64,000 nucleotides of DNA from CAVQAH01 sp963784195. Lineage in GTDB: Bacteria; Acidobacteriota; Vicinamibacteria; Vicinamibacterales; 2-12-FULL-66-21. The translations under genes and the position numbers were made by a program. The DNA is taken from contig CAWARA010000016.1 of assembly GCA_963784195.1 (NCBI GenBank), positions 186,001 to 250,000 of the forward strand. The letters run 5' to 3'. Below the pieces are notes generated by a model, which was given only the letters and a program-made list of their open reading frames with translations, was not told the origin of the DNA and did no database searches. Below are positions 37,059-46,786 of this stretch, one piece after another. How positions within the stretch are numbered: position 1 is the first letter of the stretch; each line of letters begins with the position of its first letter.

Positions 37059-40000
37059 TTAGAAGACGTAGCGCACTGCGATCCAGATTCGGCGGTTGCC
37101 GCCGTCGGTCGCCCACTGATTGAGGAAGTTCGCCGAGGTGATGCGACCGTCCGGGATGCCGAAGTTCCGCGTGTTCGTCGCGTTGAACATCTCGATGCGG
37201 AGCTGGATGTTCTGGCCGTTGGCGAACCGCGTGTTCTTCGTAAACCCGAAATCGAGGTTGCCGATGCCATCGGCGCGCAGCGTGTTGCGGCCAACGTTGC
37301 CGACGCGCTCACCCGGGACAGGTCGCGCTCGGCATGCCGCACAGCGTCCGGAACAGCGACGCGCCGCCCGCCGCGCGGAGCTCGTCGATGGTCATCTTCG
37401 ACAGCTCGAGATCGGTGTTGAGCATCGGACGGATCGCGTTGCCGACCAGACCGTCGATGCCCGCGATGCGCGCCCGTTGGATCCGAGCCGTTGAGCACGG
37501 TGAACGGCGCGCCGCTCTGGAGGGTGAAGAACGAGCTGACCTGCCAGCCGCCCAGAATCTTGCCGAGCACGCCCTGCTGTTCGCGCATCCACGGCAGCTC
37601 CCACACGAAGTTGCCGGTGAGACGGTGCGGCCGATCGAACGCCGACACGGCCTTTTCGACTGTCGAGGTCGAACGAGTCCTGGGCAACGGCCACGTCACG
37701 CGCTCGACGGGTTGAAGATCTCCGACGCCGTGTCGAGGAACTTGCTCCACGTGTAGTGCAGGCCGGCGCTCATTCCGCCGCTGAACCGCTTGTCGAGGCC
37801 AGTCTGCAGCGAGTGATACCAGGACTCGGCTTCGTTGGCGCGTAGGCGGATGATGCCGCGCGTGTTGTCTACACGCGGACCGGTCTGGCAGGGGGTCCCG
37901 CAGAAGGGGAGACGCGGATTCCCGTCCAGTGTCTGGAACAGATCCTTGCCCAGAGTCCCAACGTACCCGACGCGCATCGCCATGTTCGTTCCGAGCTGCC
38001 GCTGGAACTCGAGGCTGAACTGATCCGCGTAGCGGCACCCGGAAATCCTCGCCCACAACGGTCCGGGTCAGCGTGTTGGGGTTTTGCCCGGGCGGCACGC
38101 CGGCCGGTGTGCTCTGGAGCAGCGGGAACGCATTCGGCAGGTTCGAGCGGTTGATGGCCGCCACGTACGGGAACGAACTGACGATGTTCAGCGCGATGTT
38201 GAGGAACGCGTAGTCGTGCGTACGCGCGTAGCCGCCGCGCACGACGGACCGATCGCCGCCCGTGATCATGCCGATCAGTCCGGACGTGTCGTGACCGCGG
38301 CGACCAGTTGAATCCAATTCGCGGCTGGAAGTTGTTCTTGTCGGTCGATGGCACGGGATCGAGCGCGTAACACCGGATCGTTGCCGTTGGCGTCAAGAAT
38401 GTTCTGGTTCAGATCGATCAGGCTCTGGATGTTGTTGCCATTCAGCTCGTAGCGCAGGCCGAGGTTGAGCGTCAGCGTCGGCTTGACGCGCCACTCGTCC
38501 TGGACGAAGTAGTACTGATCCCACCAGCGGTAGTAGTTCACTTCCTCGCCGCCGGGCAGTGGCTTGTTGATGTTCGCCGCTTCCGCCACGTCGTTGACGA
38601 AGGTGTTGAGCGTCGAATAGCGCAGCAGGCCGCGGATCGTCGGGAAGAAGAAGCTCTTCACATACTGGCGCCGGACGTCGAATCCCCCCTTCATGACGTG
38701 ATTGCCGCGCACATACGTCAGGTGTTCATGGAACTGGTAGGTGTCGTTGTAGCGGAACTGCGGCAGGTTGACCGCCAGCCCGATCGCCGTCCGGTTGGCC
38801 GCGGCATTGAATCCGATCATGCCCAGCTCAGTGATCTCGAGTCGAGGGGATCGTTTCGGAGGTCGGATCGAACGCGTTGGTGATCGGTGCCCAGGTGGGA
38901 CCACGCGCCGCGCGCCTCGTTCGAGATGTTCTGCCCGAGCACGCTGTTCAGCCAGACGTTGATCGAATGCTGGTTCGACGGTAATGGCGGTCGTCAGCCC
39001 GGGCGGCGTGACCTGGCCCGTTCCGGAGTTATCCGGCGTCGTGTTGACGCAGATATCGGCCGGTCAGAATGTGATTGGCCGACAGATGTTGGTCGACACG
39101 GCCGGTGCCCTGATTGTTATTGAACACGATGTTCGACGAACCGGTGATTGACACCGAGAGGGACGGTGAGTGACTGGCCGTTCCGAGCGTAAAGTTCGCA
39201 CTCTGGCCGTTGGGCGCCCCTGCCGGCACGAACTGCAGCAGGGCCTGCACCTGCGGCAGCGATCCGGCAGCTGACTGCAGGACCTGACGCCCGGCTTCCG
39301 TCGGCGCTCCGTTCAACGTGAAGCCCGAGCCCGAGCTGACGATCCGTCCAGCGCTGGTACGAACCGAAGAAGAACGTCCTGTCGCGGATGACCGGACCCG
39401 CCGATCGATCCCGCCCCACTGGTTCTCGCTACGCTCCGGGGCCCGAAGTGCCGACCTGCAGCCTTGTCCAGATTGCTCCGAGCATTCAGCCCCTCGCTGT
39501 TGTGGAAGACGAACGCCGATCCGTTGAACTGGTTGGTTCCGCTCTTCGTGACCACGTTGACGATCGACCCTGCCGCTCGCCCGAACTCCGCCGCGAACTG
39601 GTTCGTGATCAGCCGCACTTCCTGAACGGCGTCGGTGTTGTTGATCGGCTGCTGGCGCCCGGTGACGCTCGGGTCGTTGCTGTCCTGCCCGTCGATCATG
39701 AAGTTGTTCGAACGGATGCGCATGCCATTCGACGAGAAGGTTGGTGCCCGAGGCAAAGCCGGCTTGCCCGCTGCCAATCTGGCTCACGCCGGGCGCGAGA
39801 GCGCGAGCGAGAACACATCGCGGAAGCCGCCAGCTGCCGCCACTCCGCCGACCGGCAATTCGGAGACACGCGTAGTATCGAATCGCACGCCGACTTCCGG
39901 GGTCGTCGTGTTCAGGAGCGGCGCGTCGGCCGTCACCTGAATCGATTCCGAAATCGACGCCGGCTGAATTTGAATCTCGACGACCGCGTCCTGGTTCAGC

Positions 40001-40299
40001 GAGACCGTGATGCCGTCGCGGACGTACTTGGAGAATCCGGCGAGCTCCGCCGTCAGCTCGTAGCTGCCAAGCGGCAGATTGAGGAAGCGATACACGCCGT
40101 TTCCGTCGGTAGTCGCGGATCGCGAGGCGTTGGTGAGCACGCTGCGAACCGTGACGGTCGCGCCCGGAACGACGGCGCCCTGGTTGTCCTTGACGATGCC
40201 CTGGATACTGCCGGTGGTTGACTGCGCGGTGAGCGGTGAGGCGCTGGCCAGGAGGGCCAGCAGACAACACCACAATACGGGGAGAAACGCCCTACGCAT
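37059..40299 (-). pseudogene. TonB-dependent receptor, multiply frameshifted
   Basis: The remains of a receptor of about 1080 residues spread over all three minus-strand frames. Recognisable parts in order: ATG 40299 with ggagga upstream, signal peptide (ASASPLTAQ), carboxypeptidase-like domain (SIQGIVKDNQGAVVPGATV), plug (NNFMIDGQDSNDPSVTGRQQ), the VVTKSGTNQFNGSAFVF motif, VIRDRTFFFGSYQRW, barrel strands (YYFVQDEWRVKPTLTLNLGL) and a C-terminal WIAVRYVF ending at 37059. At least eight frame changes are needed, for example near 39800, 39740, 39450, 39405 and 39340. Either the gene is dead or this stretch has unusually poor sequence quality. Promoter-side ribosome site and terminator are intact. 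No associated SusD-like or peptidase gene is adjacent. Confidence 0.8.
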
Positions 40300-40508
40300 A
40301 CTCTCCTCCTTCAAGCAGACGGATTCCGGTGGGGGCCACAGTCGAACAGGCGGGTGCTAGTGCCGTCAGGTCAGTGACGAATCGCCTGTTTACGCTGATT
40401 GGGCAAAGGGTAACGAAATCGTGCTTTGGACGCCAAGGATTTGTGACGGGACCGCGACGGAGGCGTAAAAACAGCGAAACGCCCCGCTACCCCGCGAAAA
40501 CGGACCTC

Positions 40509-41818
40509 TCACCGGTCTCCGGACGGCCCATCAACCGGAACCAGATTGCCGGTGATCAGGGCAGCTGATCGCCACGCCTTCTCGAGGGCGTCTATGTAGG
40601 CAACGCTGAGCTCGAAAAGCGTCCGCTGCGTCGTCAACACGCGCGGATACGGTGCCGCCATTTCGCGATAGCGAGCGCGGTACATCTCGTACGCGCGCTC
40701 GGCACGCGGCAGCGCCTCGGTCTTCAGCACCTGCGCGCGCCGTCGTGCGTTGAGGTGGTCGCCGAAAGCCGCTGCCAGCCGCGCTTCGAGATCCAGCTTG
40801 GCCCGCTCGTTCGCGTATCGGGCCGCCGACGCCTCCGAGGCAGCCGCTGCGATGGCGCCCTCGTTCCGATTGAAGAGCGGCACGCGCACGCCAACCTCGA
40901 TCGATGCCTCCCATCCGGTCGAACGCGACCCGGGCTCGCCGGGCTCCCGGTTGTAGAGAGGGGCGCCACGCAGAAAGAGATCGGGAAACGTCCCGCGCTG
41001 CTCGCGTTGCAGCGCGGCGTTTTCGCGATCCATCCGCGCAAGGAGAACGGCCATCTCCGGGCTGTCTCGCAGCAGCCGTTCCCGCTCCACGTCAAGCTGG
41101 ATATCGGGAAGAGGCGCTTCGAGATCGATCGCCAACGGCTGGAGCGGAAGCTCAGGCGCGTCAACTGCTGCGGCGAGCATCCGCCAGATCCGCTGCTGAT
41201 GGTTCCGGGCCTCCTCGGCCGCAAGCCGGGCGAGATCCGCTTCGGTCTCAGCCTCGAGGATGTCCGGCTGATCCGCGGAGCCGATGTTGAACAGCTGACG
41301 GGTCGTGTTGACCGTTTCCGCGGCCAGCTGCGACAACCGATCGCGGAGATCGACGCGGCGAGCGGCCGCTGCCGCGGAATACGCAAGCTGCCGGACGCGC
41401 GTCACCAGCGCCTGACGCTCGCGGCTGAGCACGGCTTCGAGACGTCGTGCTTCCTGATCGAACACGCTGCGCGCCAACCCACGCTTGCCGCCGAGTGGAA
41501 TCACCTGCTCGATGAACACCCCGTGACGGCCGCCCGGCGCATTGCCCTGCAGCGGGATCTCTTCGCCCACGTATCCGATTTCCGGGTTCGGGAGCGCCCC
41601 CGCCTGACGCGCCCGGCTGCGAGCTGCGTCGGCCAGCCCGTGCCCTTCACCCATAGCGGGATGACTGTCGAGCGCCATCTTCTCGAGCTGCTCCATGTCA
41701 GCGGCTGCGCGGGCGTGAGCGCCGGTTGAGGCGACGTCTGCGCAGACACATCGGCGAGCGGGAGCACCGCGACAGTCATCGCAAGGATGCATCGTTGAAC
41801 GATGAATGGAGATCTCAT
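40509..41818 (-). CDS. TolC/CusC-type outer-membrane efflux protein, frameshifted at the signal-peptide junction
   Basis: An outer-membrane channel protein of about 436 residues. The signal peptide (MRSPFIVQRCILAMTVAVLP, ending DVSAQ) lies in one frame from ATG 41818. The mature protein starts MEQLEKMALDSHPAM in another frame, so one base is missing near 41699. Two repeated alpha-helical efflux domains follow, with NPEIGYVGEEIPLQG, the coiled-coil region around AETVNTTRQLFNIGSADQPD and LFNRNEGAIAAAASEASAARYANERAKL. The ATG overlaps the stop of the multicopper oxidase (ATGA). As the last gene of the copper operon it may act in metal export, but no RND or membrane-fusion gene is in the cluster. 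Confidence 0.82.
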
Positions 41819-43035
41819 CGCGCACCCGCCTTCATCGCCTGGATCTTGTCGAACATCGCCGGCTCGAGCACGCGAATGATGGTCATCATCCCCATCGTGC
41901 CGGCCGTCCAACCGCGTCGCAGACCGTAGGTCTCCGGCTTGACGAACTGGTCATCGATCTCCATGAACATGTCCTGGGGGAACCCCGGCACCGTCGACGC
42001 CTGAGGCGATCCATGCGCATGACCGGCCATCGCGGGATCGTGGAACGCGGGCCCCACCATCGCGGTCATCTGATTCATCATGTGGTGCGGCAGATGGCAG
42101 TGGAGATGCCAGTCGCCAGGATTGTCCGCGACGAACTCGATGTCGCGCGCCTGCGCCACACCCACGAGCACGGTGTTCTCTGGAATCACGGCCGTCGTCC
42201 GGATCCGCCCGCCTTCGGTGCCCGTCACGTAGAACTGGTGGCCGTGCAAATGGATCGGATGATGATCCATCCCCATGTTGATCAGCCGGATGCGCACGCG
42301 TTCTCCCCGCTTCACCAGCATCGGGGTCGTCGCCGGCCCGGCCTTGCCGTTCATCGTGAGCCAGTTGAACTCCATGGCCATCGTGTTCGGGATGGTGTTG
42401 TTCGGGAGGATCGCCCATTCCTGGAGCACGATGCCGAAGTCACGGTCGACGCGAGGCGCGTGAGCGCGACGCGGATGAATGATGAAGAAGCCGATCATTC
42501 CCATCATTTCCTGCATCGCCATGTGCGAGTGGTAGAAGAACGTGCCGTTCTGCTTCAGCGTGAACTCGTAGACGAACTTCTCGCCAGGCTTGATGGGCTC
42601 CTGCGACAACCCCGGCATGCCGTCCATCTCGACGGGAATCTCGAGCCCGTGCCAGTGCATCGAGAAGAGCTCAGGCAGCCGGTTCTCGACGACGAGCCGG
42701 ACACGATCGCCTTCGTTCACTTCAATCGTGGGGCCGGGAACGCTGCCGTTGAACCCCCAGGCATCGACAACGCGGCCCGGGAGGAACTCCGTACGAACGT
42801 GCTCCGCAGCTATCTCGAACACTTTGACGCCGCTCTCGAGACGCCAGGGCATATGCGGGGTGTCCGGCGTCAGGACCGGAGCGATGCCGTCGCGCGGATC
42901 GCGGTCCGGCGAGGGGATGCTGGGTTTCGCCGGCGGCGCCGGCGGATGAACGTGCTGCGCGGATGCTGTCGCGGCGGTCGCGGCTCCAGCGACCGTGGCG
43001 AGTCCCCGCAAAAAGGACCGTCTAGCTGAATTCAT
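41815..43035 (-). CDS. Multicopper oxidase, Tat-exported
   Basis: A 406-residue multicopper oxidase with a twin-arginine signal (ARRSFLRGLATVAG). The four copper-binding clusters are visible: HWHG (127-130), YHSH (168-171), HPIHLHGHQF, and the type-1/type-3 motif WHLHCHLPHHMMNQM, whose methionine can be an axial ligand. Met/His-rich segments (MAMQEMMGM) suggest cuprous-oxidase activity as in CueO/CopA proteins of copper resistance. It probably oxidises toxic Cu(I) in the periplasm. ATG 43035 is used since it starts the Tat signal. It sits in the cueR-copA operon between a small secreted protein and the TolC-type protein. Confidence 0.92.
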   Translation of the reverse strand: MNSARRSFLRGLATVAGAATAATASAQHVHPPAPPAKPSIPSPDRDPRDGIAPVLTPDTPHMPWRLESGVKVFEIAAEHVRTEFLPGRVVDAWGFNGSVPGPTIEVNEGDRVRLVVENRLPELFSMHWHGLEIPVEMDGMPGLSQEPIKPGEKFVYEFTLKQNGTFFYHSHMAMQEMMGMIGFFIIHPRRAHAPRVDRDFGIVLQEWAILPNNTIPNTMAMEFNWLTMNGKAGPATTPMLVKRGERVRIRLINMGMDHHPIHLHGHQFYVTGTEGGRIRTTAVIPENTVLVGVAQARDIEFVADNPGDWHLHCHLPHHMMNQMTAMVGPAFHDPAMAGHAHGSPQASTVPGFPQDMFMEIDDQFVKPETYGLRRGWTAGTMGMMTIIRVLEPAMFDKIQAMKAGAR

Positions 43036-43206
43036 GTTTAGACCCTTCGTGGCGCCCGGCACTTGGTTTTGAGAGAAGCGCCATCTGCCACAAGCTCGCA
43101 GGAGACCACGAGATCAAGAGGCTGAGAATCCAGAAGTTTCCTGGCTCTTGGACTCGGACTTCCGTAGCGTCCAGCGATCAGCCGGACGCTGCGACTAAGT
43201 CGAGCG

Positions 43207-43620
43207 TTAGGATTTGGAAGATAGGACTTTGTAGCTGCGATCAGATCCGCAAAACCGCGCGCGCGGAGGGGGGAACACCGGCAGGAGTGCGTCGCACGAA
43301 CTGGGAAGGCCCGTGACGACTGGAGATATCTCGAAGATCTGTGTGCGCGCGGCGCCTGTGCTGACGGCTGCCCGCGATTCCTTCTGCAGCGTAACGCTCG
43401 TGACGGCCGGAAGCGCGTCGTGGGTGCAACGATCGTCTGCCGCGCCGATTGCGAACGGAGATCGTGACGACGTGGCTGACGCGCCGGCATCGTGACAGCC
43501 CGCAACCACAGCGTTCGACGCAGGCACGTCGCACCTGAGCTCGCATACGAGGACGAGCACGATGTTGGCGGCCAACAGCACAGCAATTGCCGCGGCGATG
43601 CTGGGACGTGCGTGATTCAT
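43207..43620 (-). CDS. Small exported Cys/His-containing protein in the copper operon, unknown function
   Basis: A 137-residue protein, not recognised. From ATG 43620 there is a signal-anchor or signal peptide (SIAAAIAVLLAANIVLVLV), followed by CELRCD, a CHDAG, a DRCTHD and two more cysteines near the C-terminus (SSCDALL, RFCGSD). Cysteine and histidine content and position 45 bases after copA suggest a periplasmic metal-handling role, which is inference. The 171-base gap after it (43036-43206) contains nothing I can identify. Confidence 0.6.
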   Translation of the reverse strand: MNHARPSIAAAIAVLLAANIVLVLVCELRCDVPASNAVVAGCHDAGASATSSRSPFAIGAADDRCTHDALPAVTSVTLQKESRAAVSTGAARTQIFEISPVVTGLPSSCDALLPVFPPPRARFCGSDRSYKVLSSKS

Positions 43621-43664
43621 CGGCTTCCTGACTATACGCGTGGCCGAGACTCGAGTCATGACGA

Positions 43665-46109
43665 TTACAGCTCCGCGTGCCGAAGACGCAGTGCGTTGAC
43701 AATGACGGAGATCGAACTCAATGTCATCGCCGCGCTGGCCCAGATGGGACTGATCAGCAGCCCGATGAACGGATAGAGGACGCCTGCGGCCACGGGAACA
43801 CCCACGGCGTTGTAGACGAAGGCGAGAAACAGGTTCTGGCGGATGTTCCTCATCGTCGCCTTGCTGAGCCGTCTGGCGCGGACGATGCCGCCCAGGTCGC
43901 CTTTCACCAACGTGATGTCTGCGCTCTCGACGGCGATGTCGGTTCCGCTGCCCATGGCAATGCCGACATCCGCCTGCGCCAGCGCCGGCGCGTCGTTGAT
44001 GCCGTCGCCCGCCATGGCGACGGCGCGGCCTTCCGACTGCAGACGCTGCACGGCCTGACGCTTCAGGTCGGGCATGACGTCGGCCATCACCTCGGTAATG
44101 CCCAATCTGGCGGCAACCGCGCGAGCGGTCACTTCGTTGTCGCCCGTGATCATCACGATCCGAAGGCCTTCGTCGCGCAGCCGGCGAAGAGCGTCCGGCG
44201 CCGAAACCTTGATCGGATCGGCAACGGAGAGAACGCCGGCGAACCGGCCGTCGATCGCCGCGAACAACACCGTGTGCCCCTCGGCTCTCAACCGTTCCGC
44301 GCTCTGCGCATCGGCAATCTGAACCCCGCGATCGCCGAGGAGCGCGGCGTTGCCGAGCACGACGTCGCGGCCCTCGACCTTCCCGGTGACTCCGCGGCCC
44401 GTCACCGAGTGGAACTCTGACGCCAGCGGAATCGTTATCCCTCTCGCCTTCGCGCCCGCCACGATCGCGGATGCAAGCGGGTGTTCGCTGCCCAGTTCGA
44501 GGCCTGCGGCAAGGCGCAACAGCTCGCTCTCGCTGAACGGAGCAACAGCGAGTATCTGGGCCAGCGTCGGTTTTCCCTCCGTAACCGTGCCGGTCTTGTC
44601 GACGACGAGCGTGTCGACCTTCTCGAGTTTCTCGAGCGCCTCAGCGTTCCTGATGAGCACGCCCGCTGCGGCGCCACGGCCCGTTCCGACCATGATGGCC
44701 ATCGGCGTGGCGAGACCGAGCGCGCACGGACACGCGATGATCAGCACGGCAACGGCATTGACAAAACCGTGCGCCAGGCGCGGCTCCGGACCCCACAACG
44801 ACCACGCGACGAGGGCGACGATCGCGACGACGATCACAACCGGCACGAAATAAGCGGCGATCACGTCGGCGAGCCGCTGGATCGGCGCCCGCGTTCTCTG
44901 CGCTTCGCCGACCATGCGGACGATTTGCGCCAGCAGCGTCTCGTTGCCGACCCGCTCGGCGCGAAACGTGATGCTGCCCGTTCCATTGATCGTGCCGCCG
45001 GTGACCTGGCTGCCGGTTTCCTTCTCCACCGGGATCGGCTCGCCGGTCAGCATCGACTCGTCGATAGAGGTCCGGCCCTCCAGGACATGCCCGTCGACCG
45101 GGACCTTCTCACCCGGCCTGACACGAAGCACGTCGCCAACCTTGACCGTCGCGAGCGGCACATCGATCTCTTCGCCGTTGCGGATCACACGCGCGGTCTT
45201 CGGGGCGAGACCGAGCAGCTGCCGGATGGCGGCGCTCGTCCGGCCGCGCGCGCGCAGCTCGAGGACCTGACCGAGCAGGACGAGCACGGTGATCACCACG
45301 GCGGTGTCGTAGTAGGTTTCGACGACACCGTGCACGCGAAAACCGTCGGGGAAGATACCTGGTGCGATCGTGCCGGCGATGCTGAAGAGATACGCCGCGC
45401 CAACACCCAGGGCAATCAGCGTGAACATGTTCGCGTGGCGATTGACGACGGACGCCCACGCGCGTTGGAAGAACGGCCAGCCTGCCCAGAACACGACCGG
45501 CGTCGAGCACGCCAGGCCAATCCAGTTCGTGATGCGCGGATCGATGCGGCCGCCAAGGCCCATGCCCAGGACCATGTCGCCCATGGCCAGCAGGAACACA
45601 GGCAGCCCGAGCAGCGCAGCGATCCAGAATCGCCGCGTCATGTCGGTCAGCTCAGGGTTCTCCGCATCGAGCAGCGAGACGGTTCGCGGCTCGAGCGCCA
45701 TGCCACAGATCGGACACGAACCCGGCTGATCTCGAACGATCTCCGGATGCATGGGGCACGTGTATTCGATCCGTTCTATTGGCGCGGAGGCGAGGTCCGG
45801 CTCGAGCGCCATGCCGCATTTCGGACAGGCTCCCGGCTGACTCTGACGCACCTCGGGATCCATCGGGCACACGTACTGCGCGCCGGCCGGCGCCGGATCC
45901 ATGGTCTTCGTCGCGGATGTCAGAAACGACTCCGGATCGGCCTTGAACCGCGTCAGGCAGGAGGGATTGCAGAAGTAATACCGCTCACCGTGATAGTCCC
46001 AGGTCGCCGCGGGATGATCGCGATCGACGGTCATGCCGCACACCGGATCGATCGCGGTGTTCTCAGGCTTCGGCGGTGCCTCGACCATCTCGAATCGTTT
46101 AGCCATCAT
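43665..46109 (-). CDS. copA: Copper-translocating P1B-type ATPase with YHS and heavy-metal-binding domains
   Basis: An 814-residue Cu(I) export ATPase. Order: YHS domain (21-63; IDPVCGMTV, YFCNPSC), two CPM-x-P/CPxCGM heavy-metal-binding domains (79-103 and 117-140), eight membrane helices, the actuator TGEP, the transmembrane metal motif CPC (460-462), the phosphorylated Asp504 in DKTGTVTEG, and GDGIND. The late helices carry YN (VYNAVGVP) and MTLSS, the Cu(I) P1B-1 signature. Classical GMTCxxC domains are absent, replaced by YHS and HMBD. Two adjacent ATGs (46109, 46106) are possible; the first overlaps the cueR stop by one base. Cotranscribed with cueR under a MerR-type promoter. Confidence 0.95.
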   Translation of the reverse strand: MMAKRFEMVEAPPKPENTAIDPVCGMTVDRDHPAATWDYHGERYYFCNPSCLTRFKADPESFLTSATKTMDPAPAGAQYVCPMDPEVRQSQPGACPKCGMALEPDLASAPIERIEYTCPMHPEIVRDQPGSCPICGMALEPRTVSLLDAENPELTDMTRRFWIAALLGLPVFLLAMGDMVLGMGLGGRIDPRITNWIGLACSTPVVFWAGWPFFQRAWASVVNRHANMFTLIALGVGAAYLFSIAGTIAPGIFPDGFRVHGVVETYYDTAVVITVLVLLGQVLELRARGRTSAAIRQLLGLAPKTARVIRNGEEIDVPLATVKVGDVLRVRPGEKVPVDGHVLEGRTSIDESMLTGEPIPVEKETGSQVTGGTINGTGSITFRAERVGNETLLAQIVRMVGEAQRTRAPIQRLADVIAAYFVPVVIVVAIVALVAWSLWGPEPRLAHGFVNAVAVLIIACPCALGLATPMAIMVGTGRGAAAGVLIRNAEALEKLEKVDTLVVDKTGTVTEGKPTLAQILAVAPFSESELLRLAAGLELGSEHPLASAIVAGAKARGITIPLASEFHSVTGRGVTGKVEGRDVVLGNAALLGDRGVQIADAQSAERLRAEGHTVLFAAIDGRFAGVLSVADPIKVSAPDALRRLRDEGLRIVMITGDNEVTARAVAARLGITEVMADVMPDLKRQAVQRLQSEGRAVAMAGDGINDAPALAQADVGIAMGSGTDIAVESADITLVKGDLGGIVRARRLSKATMRNIRQNLFLAFVYNAVGVPVAAGVLYPFIGLLISPIWASAAMTLSSISVIVNALRLRHAEL

Positions 46110-46585
46110 TAATGCTCGCGCTGGCGGACGCCAGGCGCGTCGGCACCCGTCCCTGCAAGATCGTCGAGAATCGGGCAATCGGGCCGCTGATCGCCGTGGC
46201 AGTCGTGAATCAGCTGCTCGAGGGAGCGCCGCATGCTCTGCAGCTCGTCGATCTTCCGGTCGAGATCGACGATATGCTGCTGGGCGATTCGCCTGACGTC
46301 AGCGCTCGCGCGCCGGCGGTTCTGCCAGAGCCCCAGCAGCCGCTCGATCTCCTTCACCGAGAACCCCAGGTCGCGCGCGCGCCGCACGAACCGCAACGTA
46401 TGCACATCCGCATCGTCATAGATGCGGTAGCCACCGTCGGTGCGCTTCGGCTGCTTCAGCAAGCCCAGCGATTCGTAGTGCCTGATCATCTTGGCCGACA
46501 CGCCTGATGCCTGCGCGGCCTGTCCGATGTTGTAAAAGCCGGCGCGCCTGGCGTCCGCCAGCGCGAGCATTGGGGTCCTGGCCAT
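46109..46585 (-). CDS. cueR: Copper-responsive MerR-family regulator
   Basis: A 158-residue regulator. The N-terminal winged helix (YNIGQAAQASGVSAKMIRHYE), the dimerisation coiled coil (IAQQHIVDLDRKIDELQSM) and the C-terminal metal loop DCHGDQRPDCPIL, with two cysteines spaced as in Cu(I)-sensing CueR, are present. Promoter spacing predicts a transcription start close to ATG 46585, so translation may be leaderless or may start at a later codon such as ATG 46570. It is the first gene of the operon with copA immediately after. Confidence 0.93.
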   Translation of the reverse strand: MARTPMLALADARRAGFYNIGQAAQASGVSAKMIRHYESLGLLKQPKRTDGGYRIYDDADVHTLRFVRRARDLGFSVKEIERLLGLWQNRRRASADVRRIAQQHIVDLDRKIDELQSMRRSLEQLIHDCHGDQRPDCPILDDLAGTGADAPGVRQREH

Positions 46586-46591
46586 GCCTCT

Positions 46592-46622
46592 AGTGTCAAC
46601 CTTCCCATGATGGGAATGTCAA
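46592..46622 (-). promoter_or_regulatory. MerR/CueR-type promoter-operator of the copper operon
   Basis: On the minus strand a -35 box TTGACA (46622-46617) is followed by the perfect dyad TTCCCATCATGGGAA (46616-46602) and a weak -10 (gacact, 46597-46592). The dyad lies inside an over-long spacer of 19 bases, which is the hallmark of promoters activated by MerR-type untwisting. The overall sequence resembles known copA promoters (TTGAC-TTCCC-GGGAAGG). Confidence 0.85.
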
Positions 46623-46642
46623 GTATTTCACATTTCATACTG

Positions 46643-46757
46643 GGGTCAGGTGCCGTGGTTCGTGGTCCGTGGTCCGTGGTTCGTGGTCCGTGAGCCGGAC
46701 ACTGACGGCTGAGGCTCTTCGAGCTGACGAGCTACGAACTACGAACCACGGCAAGGA
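46643..46757. repeat. GTGGTTC/GTGGTCC heptamer array with inverted partner
   Basis: Six or seven consecutive units (ccgtggttcgtggtccgtgg and onward) occupy 46653-46692, and complementary units ctacgaactacgaaccacgg lie at 46736-46754, allowing a hairpin upstream of the BNR-protein gene. A ggggtcaggtgcc motif precedes at 46643. Confidence 0.7.
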
Positions 46758-46786
46758 TAATTGGTACTGAAATAGAATCGGTTCTA

